From the NCBI RefSeq assembly GCF_001663775.1, contig NZ_KV467168.1, positions 1,648,870-1,712,869 of the forward strand: a stretch of 64,000 nt of DNA. Direction: 5' to 3'. Origin of the DNA: Arthrobacter sp. B6. GTDB lineage: Bacteria > Actinomycetota > Actinomycetes > Actinomycetales > Micrococcaceae. Positions 8,878 through 17,044 of this stretch are shown in pieces; within the stretch, counting starts at the first letter, position 1; every line of letters begins with the position of its first letter. A model generated the notes under the pieces. The model was not told the origin of the DNA and made no database searches. It was given only the letters and a program-made list of their open reading frames with translations. Made by a program: the position numbers and the translations under genes.

Positions 8878-9485
8878 CGGCGGCTATCCGCGATGAGCGG
8901 GGCAGCCTCTTCCACAGTGACCCCGTTGGACGTTTTACGTGCTGCTGCCTGGTTGGCTGATTGTGCCTGCTGCACCATGCGTGCCTCGCAGAGGTCCAGC
9001 CAGCGGACCTCCGCTTCCGTCTGGAAAATCAGCGAGTCCAGTACCAGCAGCCAAGCGGTATCCGCCGACCGCTGGTTTGCTGCGGTGTCCCGGCGCGCCT
9101 TGGTGTAGTCCTGCAGAGCCCGGATCGAGGCCACGCGCTGGGCCTGGATGATTGCCTGCACATCCACTCCCGGAAGAGTCACGGCGAGCGCCAGCTTGAT
9201 GGCGAGTTCATTCCGCGGCGGATTGTTGCGCTCAACCGGGGCTGCGAACCAGCCTTGCACTGCCGCTTTCCCTGCAGGGGTGATGCTGTAGACCACGTGG
9301 CCTTCCCCGTCCCCGCCGTCATTGCTGACCAGGCCATCGCGTTCCAGCCGGTCCAGCGTGGTGTACACCTGCCCGATATTCAGGGGCCAGGTGGCCCCTG
9401 TGCGGTTCTCGAACTCAACCCTGAGCTGGTAGCCGTAACGCGGCTGGTCCTGCAGCAGGGCGAGGAGGCTGTGGCGGATAGACAT
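8874..9485 (-). CDS. PadR family transcriptional regulator
   Basis: 203-residue PadR-type winged-helix regulator, likely repressor of its own operon with the ABC exporter. The winged helix covers residues 1-80: SIRHSLLALLQDQPRYGYQL, then GQVYTTLDRLERDGLV and the wing with VVYSITPAGKAAV. A C-terminal helical dimerisation domain follows, as in the VanR-like (long) subfamily. ATG at 9485 is preferred over upstream codons because of the AGGAGC ribosome site and because the domain begins there. The inducer is probably a compound exported by the transporter; its identity is unknown. Two palindromes lie just upstream. Confidence 0.92.
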   Translation of the reverse strand: MSIRHSLLALLQDQPRYGYQLRVEFENRTGATWPLNIGQVYTTLDRLERDGLVSNDGGDGEGHVVYSITPAGKAAVQGWFAAPVERNNPPRNELAIKLALAVTLPGVDVQAIIQAQRVASIRALQDYTKARRDTAANQRSADTAWLLVLDSLIFQTEAEVRWLDLCEARMVQQAQSANQAAARKTSNGVTVEEAAPLIADSRR

Positions 9486-9513
9486 GATGCTCCTAGCGGT
9501 GGCGTCAGCGTCG

Positions 9514-9544
9514 GTATGCACGGACCCCCAAGACCCGTGCATAC
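9514..9544. promoter_or_regulatory. Inverted repeat upstream of padR, candidate operator
   Basis: GTATGCACGG at 9514-9523 and its exact complement CCGTGCATAC at 9535-9544, separated by 11 bases and 29 bases before the padR start. Position fits an autoregulatory PadR site, or a hairpin in the leader. Confidence 0.5.
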
Positions 9545-9584
9545 CGCGTATGGAGTGACAGTAGCCGAACCGCGCATGCAAAGC

Positions 9585-9597
9585 AATACTGAGTATT
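9585..9597. promoter_or_regulatory. AATACT-G-AGTATT palindrome, candidate PadR operator
   Basis: A perfect 6-1-6 palindrome about 100 bases upstream of padR, in an AT-rich patch unlike its surroundings. AT-rich dyads of this type are common PadR sites; binding is inferred. Confidence 0.45.
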
Positions 9598-9630
9598 TAG
9601 CAGCCGTGTCCTATCCGTCCGCCCGCACCA

Positions 9631-10614
9631 CTACATGACCAACAGGACCTTGCCCACGTGCTCGCCACTGTCGAAATACCTGTGCGCTGCCCGGACCTGG
9701 TCCAGCGGGAAGGTCTTGGCCACCAAAGGGCGGATCCGGCCGTCCGAGATCAGGGGCCACACCGACTCCCGGACAGCGTCCATGATGGCGCCCTTTTCCG
9801 CCACGGGACGCGGCCGCAGCGCGGTGGCCACCACCGCCGCCCGCTTCCTCAACAGCTGGCCAAGATCCAATTCGCCCTTCGCGCCGCCCTGCAGGCCGAT
9901 CACAATCAGCCGTCCGTAGTCGGCCAGCGCGTCGACGTTGTGGGACAGGTACTTCGCTCCCACCACGTCCAGGATCACGTCGGCGCCCTTGCCGCCGTTC
10001 TGTCGCCGCAGGCTCTCCGGAAAATCCTCCTCGGCGTAGTTGATGGCGATGTCCGCCCCCAGGAAGGCCTTCGCCGTGCCCACTTTTTCGTCGTTCCCGG
10101 CGGTGGTGGCAACCCGGGCACCGAACGCCTTGGCCAGTTGGATGGCCATGGTTCCAATGCCGCCGGTCGCTCCGTGGATGAGCACGGTTTCGCCTGCCTG
10201 CAGCTGCGCCGTCATGACCAGGTTCGAGTAGACGGTGGCGGCCACCTCAGGCAGCGACGCCGCAGTGACCAAGTCGACGCCGTCGGGAATCCGCAGGACC
10301 TGCTCGGCGGGAACGGCGACCTGCTGGGCGTAGCCTCCGCCGGCCAGGAGCGCCACCACCTTGTCGCCCACGGAGAAGGGCTTGCTGACGCCGGGGCCGA
10401 AACCGGCGATCCTTCCGGAAACTTCCAGGCCCGGAACCTCGGAAGCACCTGGCGGCGGCGGGTAGAAACCCCTTCGCTGCTGCACGTCCGCGCGGTTGAG
10501 GCCGGCAGCAACGACGTCGATCAACACCTCACCCTGCCCCGGAATTGGAGCGTCCACGTCGCGGACTTCCAGTACCTCCGGACCACCAGGTTCTGAAATG
10601 TAGACGGCTTTCAT
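9631..10614 (-). CDS. NAD(P)H-quinone oxidoreductase, zeta-crystallin/PIG3 type
   Basis: 327-residue zinc-free medium-chain reductase that uses NADPH to reduce quinones or enones in the cytoplasm. The N-terminal GroES-like domain (residues 1-120) contains AAGLNRADVQQRRGFYPPPP, the PIG3-type substrate loop. The Rossmann domain contains GATGGIGTMAIQLAKAFGA, the AxxGxxG nucleotide site. No zinc-ligand cysteines are present, as expected for quinone reductases. The length is usual for the family. ATG at 10614 follows a GGGAGTCCTCC ribosome site. Stands alone. Confidence 0.93.
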   Translation of the reverse strand: MKAVYISEPGGPEVLEVRDVDAPIPGQGEVLIDVVAAGLNRADVQQRRGFYPPPPGASEVPGLEVSGRIAGFGPGVSKPFSVGDKVVALLAGGGYAQQVAVPAEQVLRIPDGVDLVTAASLPEVAATVYSNLVMTAQLQAGETVLIHGATGGIGTMAIQLAKAFGARVATTAGNDEKVGTAKAFLGADIAINYAEEDFPESLRRQNGGKGADVILDVVGAKYLSHNVDALADYGRLIVIGLQGGAKGELDLGQLLRKRAAVVATALRPRPVAEKGAIMDAVRESVWPLISDGRIRPLVAKTFPLDQVRAAHRYFDSGEHVGKVLLVM

Positions 10615-10722
10615 GGAGGACTCCCGTTTCTAGCTGATTCGTGCACCAAAACCAGTGTGCACCGGACGCACGCCATACTCTGTTTTGTTGCAGCCAACTG
10701 CCTATGAAACACTACTCGTTAG

Positions 10723-10810
10723 GGAAGGTTGTCCGAGCGGCCGAAGGAGCTAGTCTTGAAAACTAGTGTGCGGTAACCCCGTACCAAGAGTTCGAATCTC
10801 TTACCTTCCG
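10723..10810 (+). tRNA. tRNA-Ser (anticodon TGA)
   Basis: Acceptor arms GGAAGGT (10723-10729) and ACCTTCC (10803-10809) pair, with discriminator G at 10810. The anticodon stem CTAGT/ACTAG encloses the loop CTTGAAA, giving anticodon TGA at 10757-10759. The long variable arm and GTTCGAATC T-loop are class II, serine type. CCA is not encoded. Confidence 0.97.
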
Positions 10811-10815
10811 CGAAC

Positions 10816-10854
10816 GGAACCCCGGTCCACCAGCTTCTGGTGAGCCGGGGTTCC
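10816..10854 (+). terminator. Terminator after tRNA-Ser(TGA)
   Basis: Stem GGAACCCCGG (10816-10825) pairs with CCGGGGTTCC (10845-10854), with inner pairing CACCAG/CTGGTG, followed by a short T-rich run. Confidence 0.85.
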
Positions 10855-10921
10855 TTCGTTCTCCCCAATTCTCCAGCCGGGCACCCCCATTGCCCAGATC
10901 ATTTGGGATGGGAGCCGCCGG

Positions 10922-12862
10922 TCAGCGGGGCGGGATGTTGCCCAGGATAGCCTGCGCGATTTCGTCGGCATCGCGGAGCGTGCGCTGCCCGCTGGGATAC
11001 GTTGGACCGCCGGGCTGGACCGCCTCAGCAGCGATGGCGGTGCCCCATTGGGTTGCCGATAGCTGGAGGCCCAGGACATAGAGTCCGGCGGTGACAGACC
11101 CGTTGGCTGCCACGGGCCGGTAGGGGTGGGGGCTGACGTCCAGCCCGGTGGCCTGCACGGGTGCGCCCTCCGCCGTCATCATGAGGCGCGGCCGCACGAG
11201 CCCGTCCGCCAAGAGCTGTTTCAGCAGCGGAGAGTCGTTGGCGGACACCCGGTTGGCGGGGGCAAGCGCCTCCACCATGGTCCTGGCCACGGCCGGCGGG
11301 CCTTTAACCCAGGGTGACGCCGCCGTGAACATCCCGGTGTGGCGGTCCAGCCCAAACTTGGGGTCGGGACCAACAAAGCTGACCACCCCGGCGCGGGCCA
11401 GTGCTGCCAACTGTTCGGCACGCATCGCCGGCGGACCGCTCGCCAGCCCTTCAACAAAGGACTCGAACCAGCCACGCAGCCCGGCGACCCACGATTCGTC
11501 GGTGATGCCGCCGTCGGCCACCGCGGTCTTCAGGACAGCACGTCCGTGGTGGAGGGCCCCGATTGCCATCTTGATGGGGTCGTCCTCCCCGAGGGCGGAG
11601 CGGCGGGCGTCATCCATCAGGTAATCCACGACGGCCGCGTCCAGTTCGGCGCGTGAGGCGAACGACCGGCCCGCAAGGGGCGCTGCGAGTCCCTGGAGGT
11701 CAAGCCGGTGGCGCGGCGGGACATGGATGGCCAGGACACTGGCCATGGCGTCCTCCCAGTTGGCAGCGCTGTGCGCATGGGGACGCAGCGCGATATCGAG
11801 GGCCTCGAGGAACGCGGCAGGCTCCGCGACGGCACCGGGCTGCGAGCGCACCAGCGTCGAATAGTAGGCCCAAAGGGTGTCCCTGTGGAGCAACGGCCAG
11901 AGATCGTGGTCGAATCCCGGACGGATCCCGGCGGCGCTGAACCGTTCCAGCGCGGCACCGGTCAGGTACCTCAGGCGGACGGACGCCGGGTAATACCCCT
12001 TCAGGGCGGCCTTGGTGCGGTAGGGGGTGCCGCGGCGTGAGGCGGCAATGATCAGCGGTTCCTGGCCGGAAGGCCGGTAGTCCAGCCGGTGGCCGGCGTC
12101 GATGAATTTTCCGCCGCGCCCCTCCGTGAGCTGGCCCATGGCGTCGAAGAAGTTCAGGCCCATGCCCCGGACCAGGACAGGCTCACCGGCCGGAATCACG
12201 CCCCAGTCCACGTCCGCGGGAACTGCCGGCGGCAGGTATCGCAGGCCCATCCGCGCGGCGGAGGACTGCAGTTCGCGCTGTTCAGGATTCAGCCGGGCAG
12301 CGACATGGCCCAGGGCCAGCACCACCGAATCGGTGCGCAGGGAACCGCCGCCGGCCAGGCCGACGTCGAACGTTCCATCTGCGGACGGAACCACCGACTC
12401 GGCGGACAATGCATGGAACTGGACGGTCACGCCGTCGGGCAACCGTTCCAGCAGTTCCTCAAGGGTGCAGCGCAGGTACCGGCCGTAAATGGCACGGCTG
12501 GGAAAGTCCCCGGGGCCCAGCGTGGCGAGCTCGGACCGTTCTTCTGCCGTCAGCGATGGCATTGGAGCGCGCTGCTGGCGCGCCCGCCAGCTGTTGAAGG
12601 TGGTACCGGCAAGCGGAGGGGCGAGGGCTGGATCCTCCGGTATGAGCGTGGGGTAGAACGACTGGGTGTTCATCACGTACAGCCGTGACTGGCCGGGCTG
12701 CCACACATGGCCGGGGCCGGCAGGGTACGGGTCGATCATGTGGATCTGGAGGGCAGCGGGCTCTGGCTGGGCCGCGGCGTGGGCCAGGAGACGCTCCAGC
12801 ACGCTGGTACCCCGAGGGCCGGCGCCGATGATGGCGGTCCGGATCTGCTGCGTTGTACCCAC
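10922..12862 (-). CDS. FAD/NAD(P)-binding protein, large
   Basis: 646-residue flavoprotein of the family with an N-terminal NAD_binding_9-type Rossmann fold: AIIGAGPRGTSVLERLLAH (residues 10-28) is the dinucleotide-binding GxGxxG. A second signature, SVVLALGHVAA near residue 190, is the usual ALG motif. The middle and C-terminal parts are long and unassigned; related proteins occur in many actinobacteria as hypothetical oxidoreductases. The start is GTG at 12862, with TACTCT seven bases upstream, so the mRNA may be leaderless. Transcribed divergently from the S9 peptidase. Substrate unknown. Confidence 0.85.
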   Translation of the reverse strand: MGTTQQIRTAIIGAGPRGTSVLERLLAHAAAQPEPAALQIHMIDPYPAGPGHVWQPGQSRLYVMNTQSFYPTLIPEDPALAPPLAGTTFNSWRARQQRAPMPSLTAEERSELATLGPGDFPSRAIYGRYLRCTLEELLERLPDGVTVQFHALSAESVVPSADGTFDVGLAGGGSLRTDSVVLALGHVAARLNPEQRELQSSAARMGLRYLPPAVPADVDWGVIPAGEPVLVRGMGLNFFDAMGQLTEGRGGKFIDAGHRLDYRPSGQEPLIIAASRRGTPYRTKAALKGYYPASVRLRYLTGAALERFSAAGIRPGFDHDLWPLLHRDTLWAYYSTLVRSQPGAVAEPAAFLEALDIALRPHAHSAANWEDAMASVLAIHVPPRHRLDLQGLAAPLAGRSFASRAELDAAVVDYLMDDARRSALGEDDPIKMAIGALHHGRAVLKTAVADGGITDESWVAGLRGWFESFVEGLASGPPAMRAEQLAALARAGVVSFVGPDPKFGLDRHTGMFTAASPWVKGPPAVARTMVEALAPANRVSANDSPLLKQLLADGLVRPRLMMTAEGAPVQATGLDVSPHPYRPVAANGSVTAGLYVLGLQLSATQWGTAIAAEAVQPGGPTYPSGQRTLRDADEIAQAILGNIPPR

Positions 12863-12937
12863 GGCATCCAGAGTATCGGCTTGCCCCGTGGGCTCTTGAC
12901 TTGCTAGGTGCGTGCAGATGTTGTTTGGATGGGGCGC

Positions 12938-15202
12938 ATGACCACCACTGCAGCTGACTCAGCGCCCGGTTCCAACCCTCCAGCCACCGCCCCCGAACCC
13001 ACCGACGAGAACATCTGGCTCGAGGAGATCTACGGCGAGGAGCAGCTGGCGTGGGTCCGGGAGCAGAATGCCCGCACGGAGGACCTGCTGGAGGACGCCG
13101 ACTATGCGGCACTGGAAGGCAGCATCCTTGAGGTCCTGGATTCCACGGACAGGATCGCCATGGTGGGCAAGCGCGGCGACTGGTACTACAACTTCTGGAA
13201 GGACCAGGCGAACCCCAAGGGGCTGTGGCGCCGCACCACCTGGGAAAGCTACTGCACGGACGCTCCGGAATGGGACATCTTGCTGGACGTTGATGCCCTC
13301 GCTGCGGCAGAAGGAATTGAATGGGTGTTCCACGGGGCCACTTTCCTTCGCCCGGCGGACGGCGAGCCGCACCGCCACGCGCTGCTGGCGCTCTCCCCCG
13401 ACGGAGGCGACGCGAACCGTTACAGGGAGTACGACGTCGAGGCACGCGGCTTTGTTGCCCCGGCGGACGGCGGGTTTGACCTCCCGACGGCGAAGGGCAA
13501 CGTCTCGTGGCTGGATCAGGACACGCTGCTGGTCGCCTCCACCGCGGAGGGTCTTCCAAGCACGGCGTCCTCCTACGCCCGTACGGCCGTGACCCTGCGC
13601 CGCGGTGGACCGCTTGCCACCGCGCCCCGCCTGTTCGAAGTGGCCGAGAACCACATGATGGCCGTCGTGGCCCATGATTCGACTCCTGGCTTTGAGCGCA
13701 CTTTTGCCGTGGACTACATCGATTTCTTCAACCAGAGGACCTCAGTCCTGCAGGACGGGGCCTGGGTGGAAATCGACGTTCCCACCGACGTGAACATCAG
13801 CGTGCATCGCGAGTGGCTGCTGTTCCGTCCCCGCCAGGACTGGGCAGTGAACGGAACCGTTTACCCGGCCGGGTCCTTGCTCACAGCACACTTTGACGAC
13901 TATCTGGCTGGCTCCCGTGACCTGGCGGTCCTGTTTACTCCGGATACCCACACATCCCTGCAGTCATGGAGCTGGACCCGGAACTTCCTGCTCCTGAACC
14001 TCCTGCGCGACGTCTCGTCGGAGATCCGCGTGCTCGATCCGTCCGCGCCCGGCGGGTCAGGCGAGTCCGGCGCGTGGGCCTCGTCACTGCTGGACGCCTG
14101 CCCGCCCCTGCACGACGTGAACGCCTATGCGGTGGACGACGAGGACGAAGGCCCCTCCGACGGCGGCGCCGGAGACGACTTCTGGCTGGTCGCCACCGGC
14201 TTTACGACCCCCAGCACCTTGATGCGGGGAACGCTGAAACGGGGTTCCACCCCTTCCGGCGGTGCCGCCAACGGTGCCTACGACAGCGCCGGGACGGCAG
14301 GCGTGGTGAGCAGCCACACAACGGTGAAGGCGTCGCCGTCGTTCTTTGACGACTCCCGGTACGAGGTGCAGCAGCACTTCGCTGTCTCAGCCGACGGCAC
14401 CCGGGTCCCCTACTTCCAGGTTGCGTCCCGCGACCTGGTGCTGGACGGCCAGAACCCCACCCAGCTCTCCGGGTACGGCGGGTTCGAGGTGTCCCGGACC
14501 CCCGCCTACAGCGGGACCGTGGGCAGGGCCTGGCTGGAGCGGCGGACTGCAGCGGCCGCCGGGCCGGGCGCCGCTGCCCATTCCCGCGGCGGCGTGTACG
14601 TGGTGGCGAACATCCGTGGCGGCGGCGAGTACGGCCCGGGCTGGCACCGCGCTGCGCTGCAGGAGAACCGGCACCGCGCCTATGAGGACTTTGCTGCCGT
14701 GGCGCGGCACCTCATCTCCCGGGGGGTCACGTCGCGCGAACGCCTCGGCTGCGTGGGCGGCTCCAACGGCGGCCTGCTGGTGGGCAACATGCTCACCAAC
14801 TACCCGGAGCTTTTCGGTGCGGTCTCCTGCGGCGTGCCACTGCTGGACATGCGGCGCTACACCAGGCTCTCTGCCGGGCATTCCTGGATCGCGGAGTACG
14901 GCGACCCGGATGTGGCGGAACAGTGGGAATTCATAAGGACATTTTCGCCGTACCACCTGCTCAGGGACGGGGTGGAGTACCCCGAAACGTTTATCTGGAC
15001 TGCCACGTCCGATGACAGGGTAGGCCCGGTACAGGCCCGCAAGATGGCTGCCAGGATGCTGGCAATGGGGATCCCCAACGTCTGGTTCCATGAGGCGCTG
15101 GAAGGCGGCCACGCAGGAGCCTCGGACAACCGGCAGGCGGCAGCGCTGCAGGCACGGAGCCAGCATTTCCTCTGGCGCACGCTGGCCGGCGACGCTTCGT
15201 AG
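12938..15202 (+). CDS. Prolyl oligopeptidase family serine peptidase (S9)
   Basis: 754-residue cytoplasmic peptidase with a seven-bladed propeller followed by an alpha/beta hydrolase domain. The nucleophile Ser is in LGCVGGSNGGLLVGNM, the acid Asp in SDDRVGPVQA, and the His in EGGHAGASDN. NIRGGGEYGPGWH supplies the oxyanion-side loop typical of S9A. There is no signal peptide. I prefer ATG at 12938 to the upstream starts at 12908 and 12929 because the residues before it are not family-like; this choice is uncertain. A TTGACT -35-like box lies at 12896-12901. Likely trims short proline-containing peptides. Confidence 0.93.
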   Translation: MTTTAADSAPGSNPPATAPEPTDENIWLEEIYGEEQLAWVREQNARTEDLLEDADYAALEGSILEVLDSTDRIAMVGKRGDWYYNFWKDQANPKGLWRRTTWESYCTDAPEWDILLDVDALAAAEGIEWVFHGATFLRPADGEPHRHALLALSPDGGDANRYREYDVEARGFVAPADGGFDLPTAKGNVSWLDQDTLLVASTAEGLPSTASSYARTAVTLRRGGPLATAPRLFEVAENHMMAVVAHDSTPGFERTFAVDYIDFFNQRTSVLQDGAWVEIDVPTDVNISVHREWLLFRPRQDWAVNGTVYPAGSLLTAHFDDYLAGSRDLAVLFTPDTHTSLQSWSWTRNFLLLNLLRDVSSEIRVLDPSAPGGSGESGAWASSLLDACPPLHDVNAYAVDDEDEGPSDGGAGDDFWLVATGFTTPSTLMRGTLKRGSTPSGGAANGAYDSAGTAGVVSSHTTVKASPSFFDDSRYEVQQHFAVSADGTRVPYFQVASRDLVLDGQNPTQLSGYGGFEVSRTPAYSGTVGRAWLERRTAAAAGPGAAAHSRGGVYVVANIRGGGEYGPGWHRAALQENRHRAYEDFAAVARHLISRGVTSRERLGCVGGSNGGLLVGNMLTNYPELFGAVSCGVPLLDMRRYTRLSAGHSWIAEYGDPDVAEQWEFIRTFSPYHLLRDGVEYPETFIWTATSDDRVGPVQARKMAARMLAMGIPNVWFHEALEGGHAGASDNRQAAALQARSQHFLWRTLAGDAS

Positions 15203-15297
15203 CCCGTGCTTGCCGGGGCCCTGACCGGTGCGGTGGCAAGCCGTTTTGCGCTGCATGCCCCGTTCTGCGTATCCTTGGTGGGCTAGGAATAGCAATT

Positions 15298-15385
15298 GGA
15301 GACGTGCCAGAGCGGCCGAATGGGCTTCACTGCTAATGAAGTGTGGGGCACAACTCCACCGGGGGTTCAAATCCCCCCGTCTCCG
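15298..15385 (+). tRNA. tRNA-Ser (anticodon GCT)
   Basis: Acceptor GGAGACG (15298-15304) pairs with CGTCTCC (15378-15384), discriminator G at 15385. The anticodon stem CTTCA/TGAAG closes the loop CTGCTAA, anticodon GCT at 15332-15334. The class II variable arm is present. CCA is not encoded. Confidence 0.97.
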
Positions 15386-15390
15386 CGTTT

Positions 15391-15418
15391 GGCCCCGGTC
15401 CCTGGACCGGGGCCTTTT
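15391..15418 (+). terminator. Terminator after tRNA-Ser(GCT)
   Basis: GGCCCCGGTCC (15391-15401) pairs with GGACCGGGGCC (15404-15414), followed by TTTT. Confidence 0.9.
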
Positions 15419-15433
15419 GCGTTCACGAAGCCC

Positions 15434-15497
15434 CCAACCAGGTCGCAGTTGATGTCGTTATGGGCGCCGAAAACGACATCAGCTGCGACCTGGTTGG
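15434..15497. repeat. Long palindromic element (26-base arms)
   Basis: Arms at 15434-15459 and 15472-15497 are complementary over 26 bases with a single wobble mismatch, around a 12-base loop. No T tract follows, and the tRNA already has a terminator 16 bases upstream, so this is not simply a terminator. The arms start with CCAACCAGGTCGCAG. It resembles a REP/MITE-like dispersed palindrome; copy number elsewhere cannot be seen here. Confidence 0.75.
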
Positions 15498-15562
15498 GAT
15501 GGGGCGCATCCGTGGTGCGGACACTGCGGGCCTGTTGCCTGGCCCGGTGGCAGGATTATCAG

Positions 15563-17044
15563 ATGGCACAAAGCAACCAAGTGAACGTGGATCCAGGCAG
15601 CGGGCAGGCATGGAACCCCCGCCTGGCGTTGCTCGTGGCTGCCACATTCTTTATGGAATTCCTGGACGGCACCGTCCTCACCACCGCCATTCCCAGTATC
15701 GCCGGGGATTTTCAGGTGCCCGCCGCCGACGTCAACATCACCATGACGGCGTACCTCATGACGGTGGCCATGGGCATCCCCTTCAGCGGATGGCTGGCGG
15801 AACGGCTCGGGGCGCGGCGCGTCTTCTGCCTGGCCATTGCCTTGTTCACTGCCGCGTCACTGGCCTGCGCGCTGAGCCAGGACCTTACGATGCTGACCCT
15901 GGCCCGTATCGCGCAGGGTGCCGGCGGGGCGATGATGGTTCCCGTCGGAACGCTGGTGGTGCTCCGGGGAACGCCGAAATCCGAGTTGTTGCGTGCCACG
16001 GCCTTCCTGGTGTGGCCAGGCCTGTTGGCCCCCGTGCTGGCACCGCTGGTTGGCGGCGCGCTGACCACGTATCTGTCATGGCACTGGATCTTCCTGATCA
16101 ACCTGCCGCTGGGCCTCGCGGCGTTCATCGCGGCTTTACGTCTGGTTCCCGCCGGGGTGGGTGACCGTCAACGCAGGCTGGACTGGCTGGGCCTGTTCCT
16201 GACAACGGTGGGCGTTGGCGCACTGGTTGTAGGGCTTGAACTTTCCACCGCCCACCCCGACGGGCCCTGGGGTGGTCTGTGCGCTGCCGCCGGTATTGCC
16301 GCCTTGGCCGGCGCTGCGGCCTGGATGCTCCGGGCCAGGAACCCGCTGTTTGATCTCAGCGTCTTTGCAACGCGCACATTCCGGGCCATGGCAACCGGCG
16401 GGTTCGTGTACCGCCTGACCATCAGTTCAGTGCCGTTCCTCCTGCCCCTGATGTTCCAGGCCGGCTTCGGCTGGACGCCACTGCACGCCGGCATCATGGT
16501 AGCGGCCGTCTTCATCGGCAACATCGGCATTAAACCGGCAACCACCTCCCTGATCAGGCGCTTCGGTTTCAAGCCGATGCTGGTCCTCGCATCCCTCGCG
16601 TCCGCGCTGACCTTCGCGCTGTGCGCCCTGCTGACCCCCGACACGCCGCAGGCCATCATGTTCGCGCTGCTGGTGTGCAGCGGGGCGTTCCGCTCCATCG
16701 GGTTCTCCGCCTACGCCTCGGTGCAGTACGCGGACATCGCCCCGGCGCAGCTCACGTCGGCAAATGCCGTGTCGGCCACGCTGGTCCAACTGGCCGCCGG
16801 TGCAGGAATCGCCGTGGGGGCACTGCTGATCCGGATCTTCGACGGCCTGGCAGTGTTCCCGCAGGACCCGGCAGGGCCGTTCCGTGGGGCTTTCCTGGCC
16901 ATGGCCGTCCTGATGCTGGTCAGTACCGCAGACAGCCTTTCACTGCACCGGCATGCCGGCGCAGAGATCAGCCGGCCTGGCCAAGTACCAGCGGAAGCAC
17001 AGCACCCGCACCGGCCTGCCGGAGGGCCCGCCCGGCGACGGTGA
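15563..17044 (+). CDS. MFS drug:H+ antiporter, DHA2 (EmrB/QacA) type
   Basis: 493-residue integral membrane exporter of the major facilitator superfamily. Motif A appears as GWLAERLGARRVF; the DHA2 motif C equivalent is LLAPVLAPLVGGALTTYLSW, followed by HWIFLINLPLG. About 12-14 hydrophobic helices are visible. DHA2 members expel amphipathic drugs, but substrate is unknown here. The ATG at 15563 has AGGA eight bases upstream; the longer frame would start inside the tRNA. The last 77 bases overlap the 3' end of the convergent recQ-like gene, and the C-terminal Arg/Pro/His-rich tail is unusual for the family. Confidence 0.92.
   Translation: MAQSNQVNVDPGSGQAWNPRLALLVAATFFMEFLDGTVLTTAIPSIAGDFQVPAADVNITMTAYLMTVAMGIPFSGWLAERLGARRVFCLAIALFTAASLACALSQDLTMLTLARIAQGAGGAMMVPVGTLVVLRGTPKSELLRATAFLVWPGLLAPVLAPLVGGALTTYLSWHWIFLINLPLGLAAFIAALRLVPAGVGDRQRRLDWLGLFLTTVGVGALVVGLELSTAHPDGPWGGLCAAAGIAALAGAAAWMLRARNPLFDLSVFATRTFRAMATGGFVYRLTISSVPFLLPLMFQAGFGWTPLHAGIMVAAVFIGNIGIKPATTSLIRRFGFKPMLVLASLASALTFALCALLTPDTPQAIMFALLVCSGAFRSIGFSAYASVQYADIAPAQLTSANAVSATLVQLAAGAGIAVGALLIRIFDGLAVFPQDPAGPFRGAFLAMAVLMLVSTADSLSLHRHAGAEISRPGQVPAEAQHPHRPAGGPARRR

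Noticed and set aside
10723..10810. Selenocysteine tRNA because of the TGA anticodon-like triplet
   Set aside because: Anticodon TGA reads UCA serine codons; a selenocysteine tRNA would have TCA and an 8-base acceptor stem. This one has 7.
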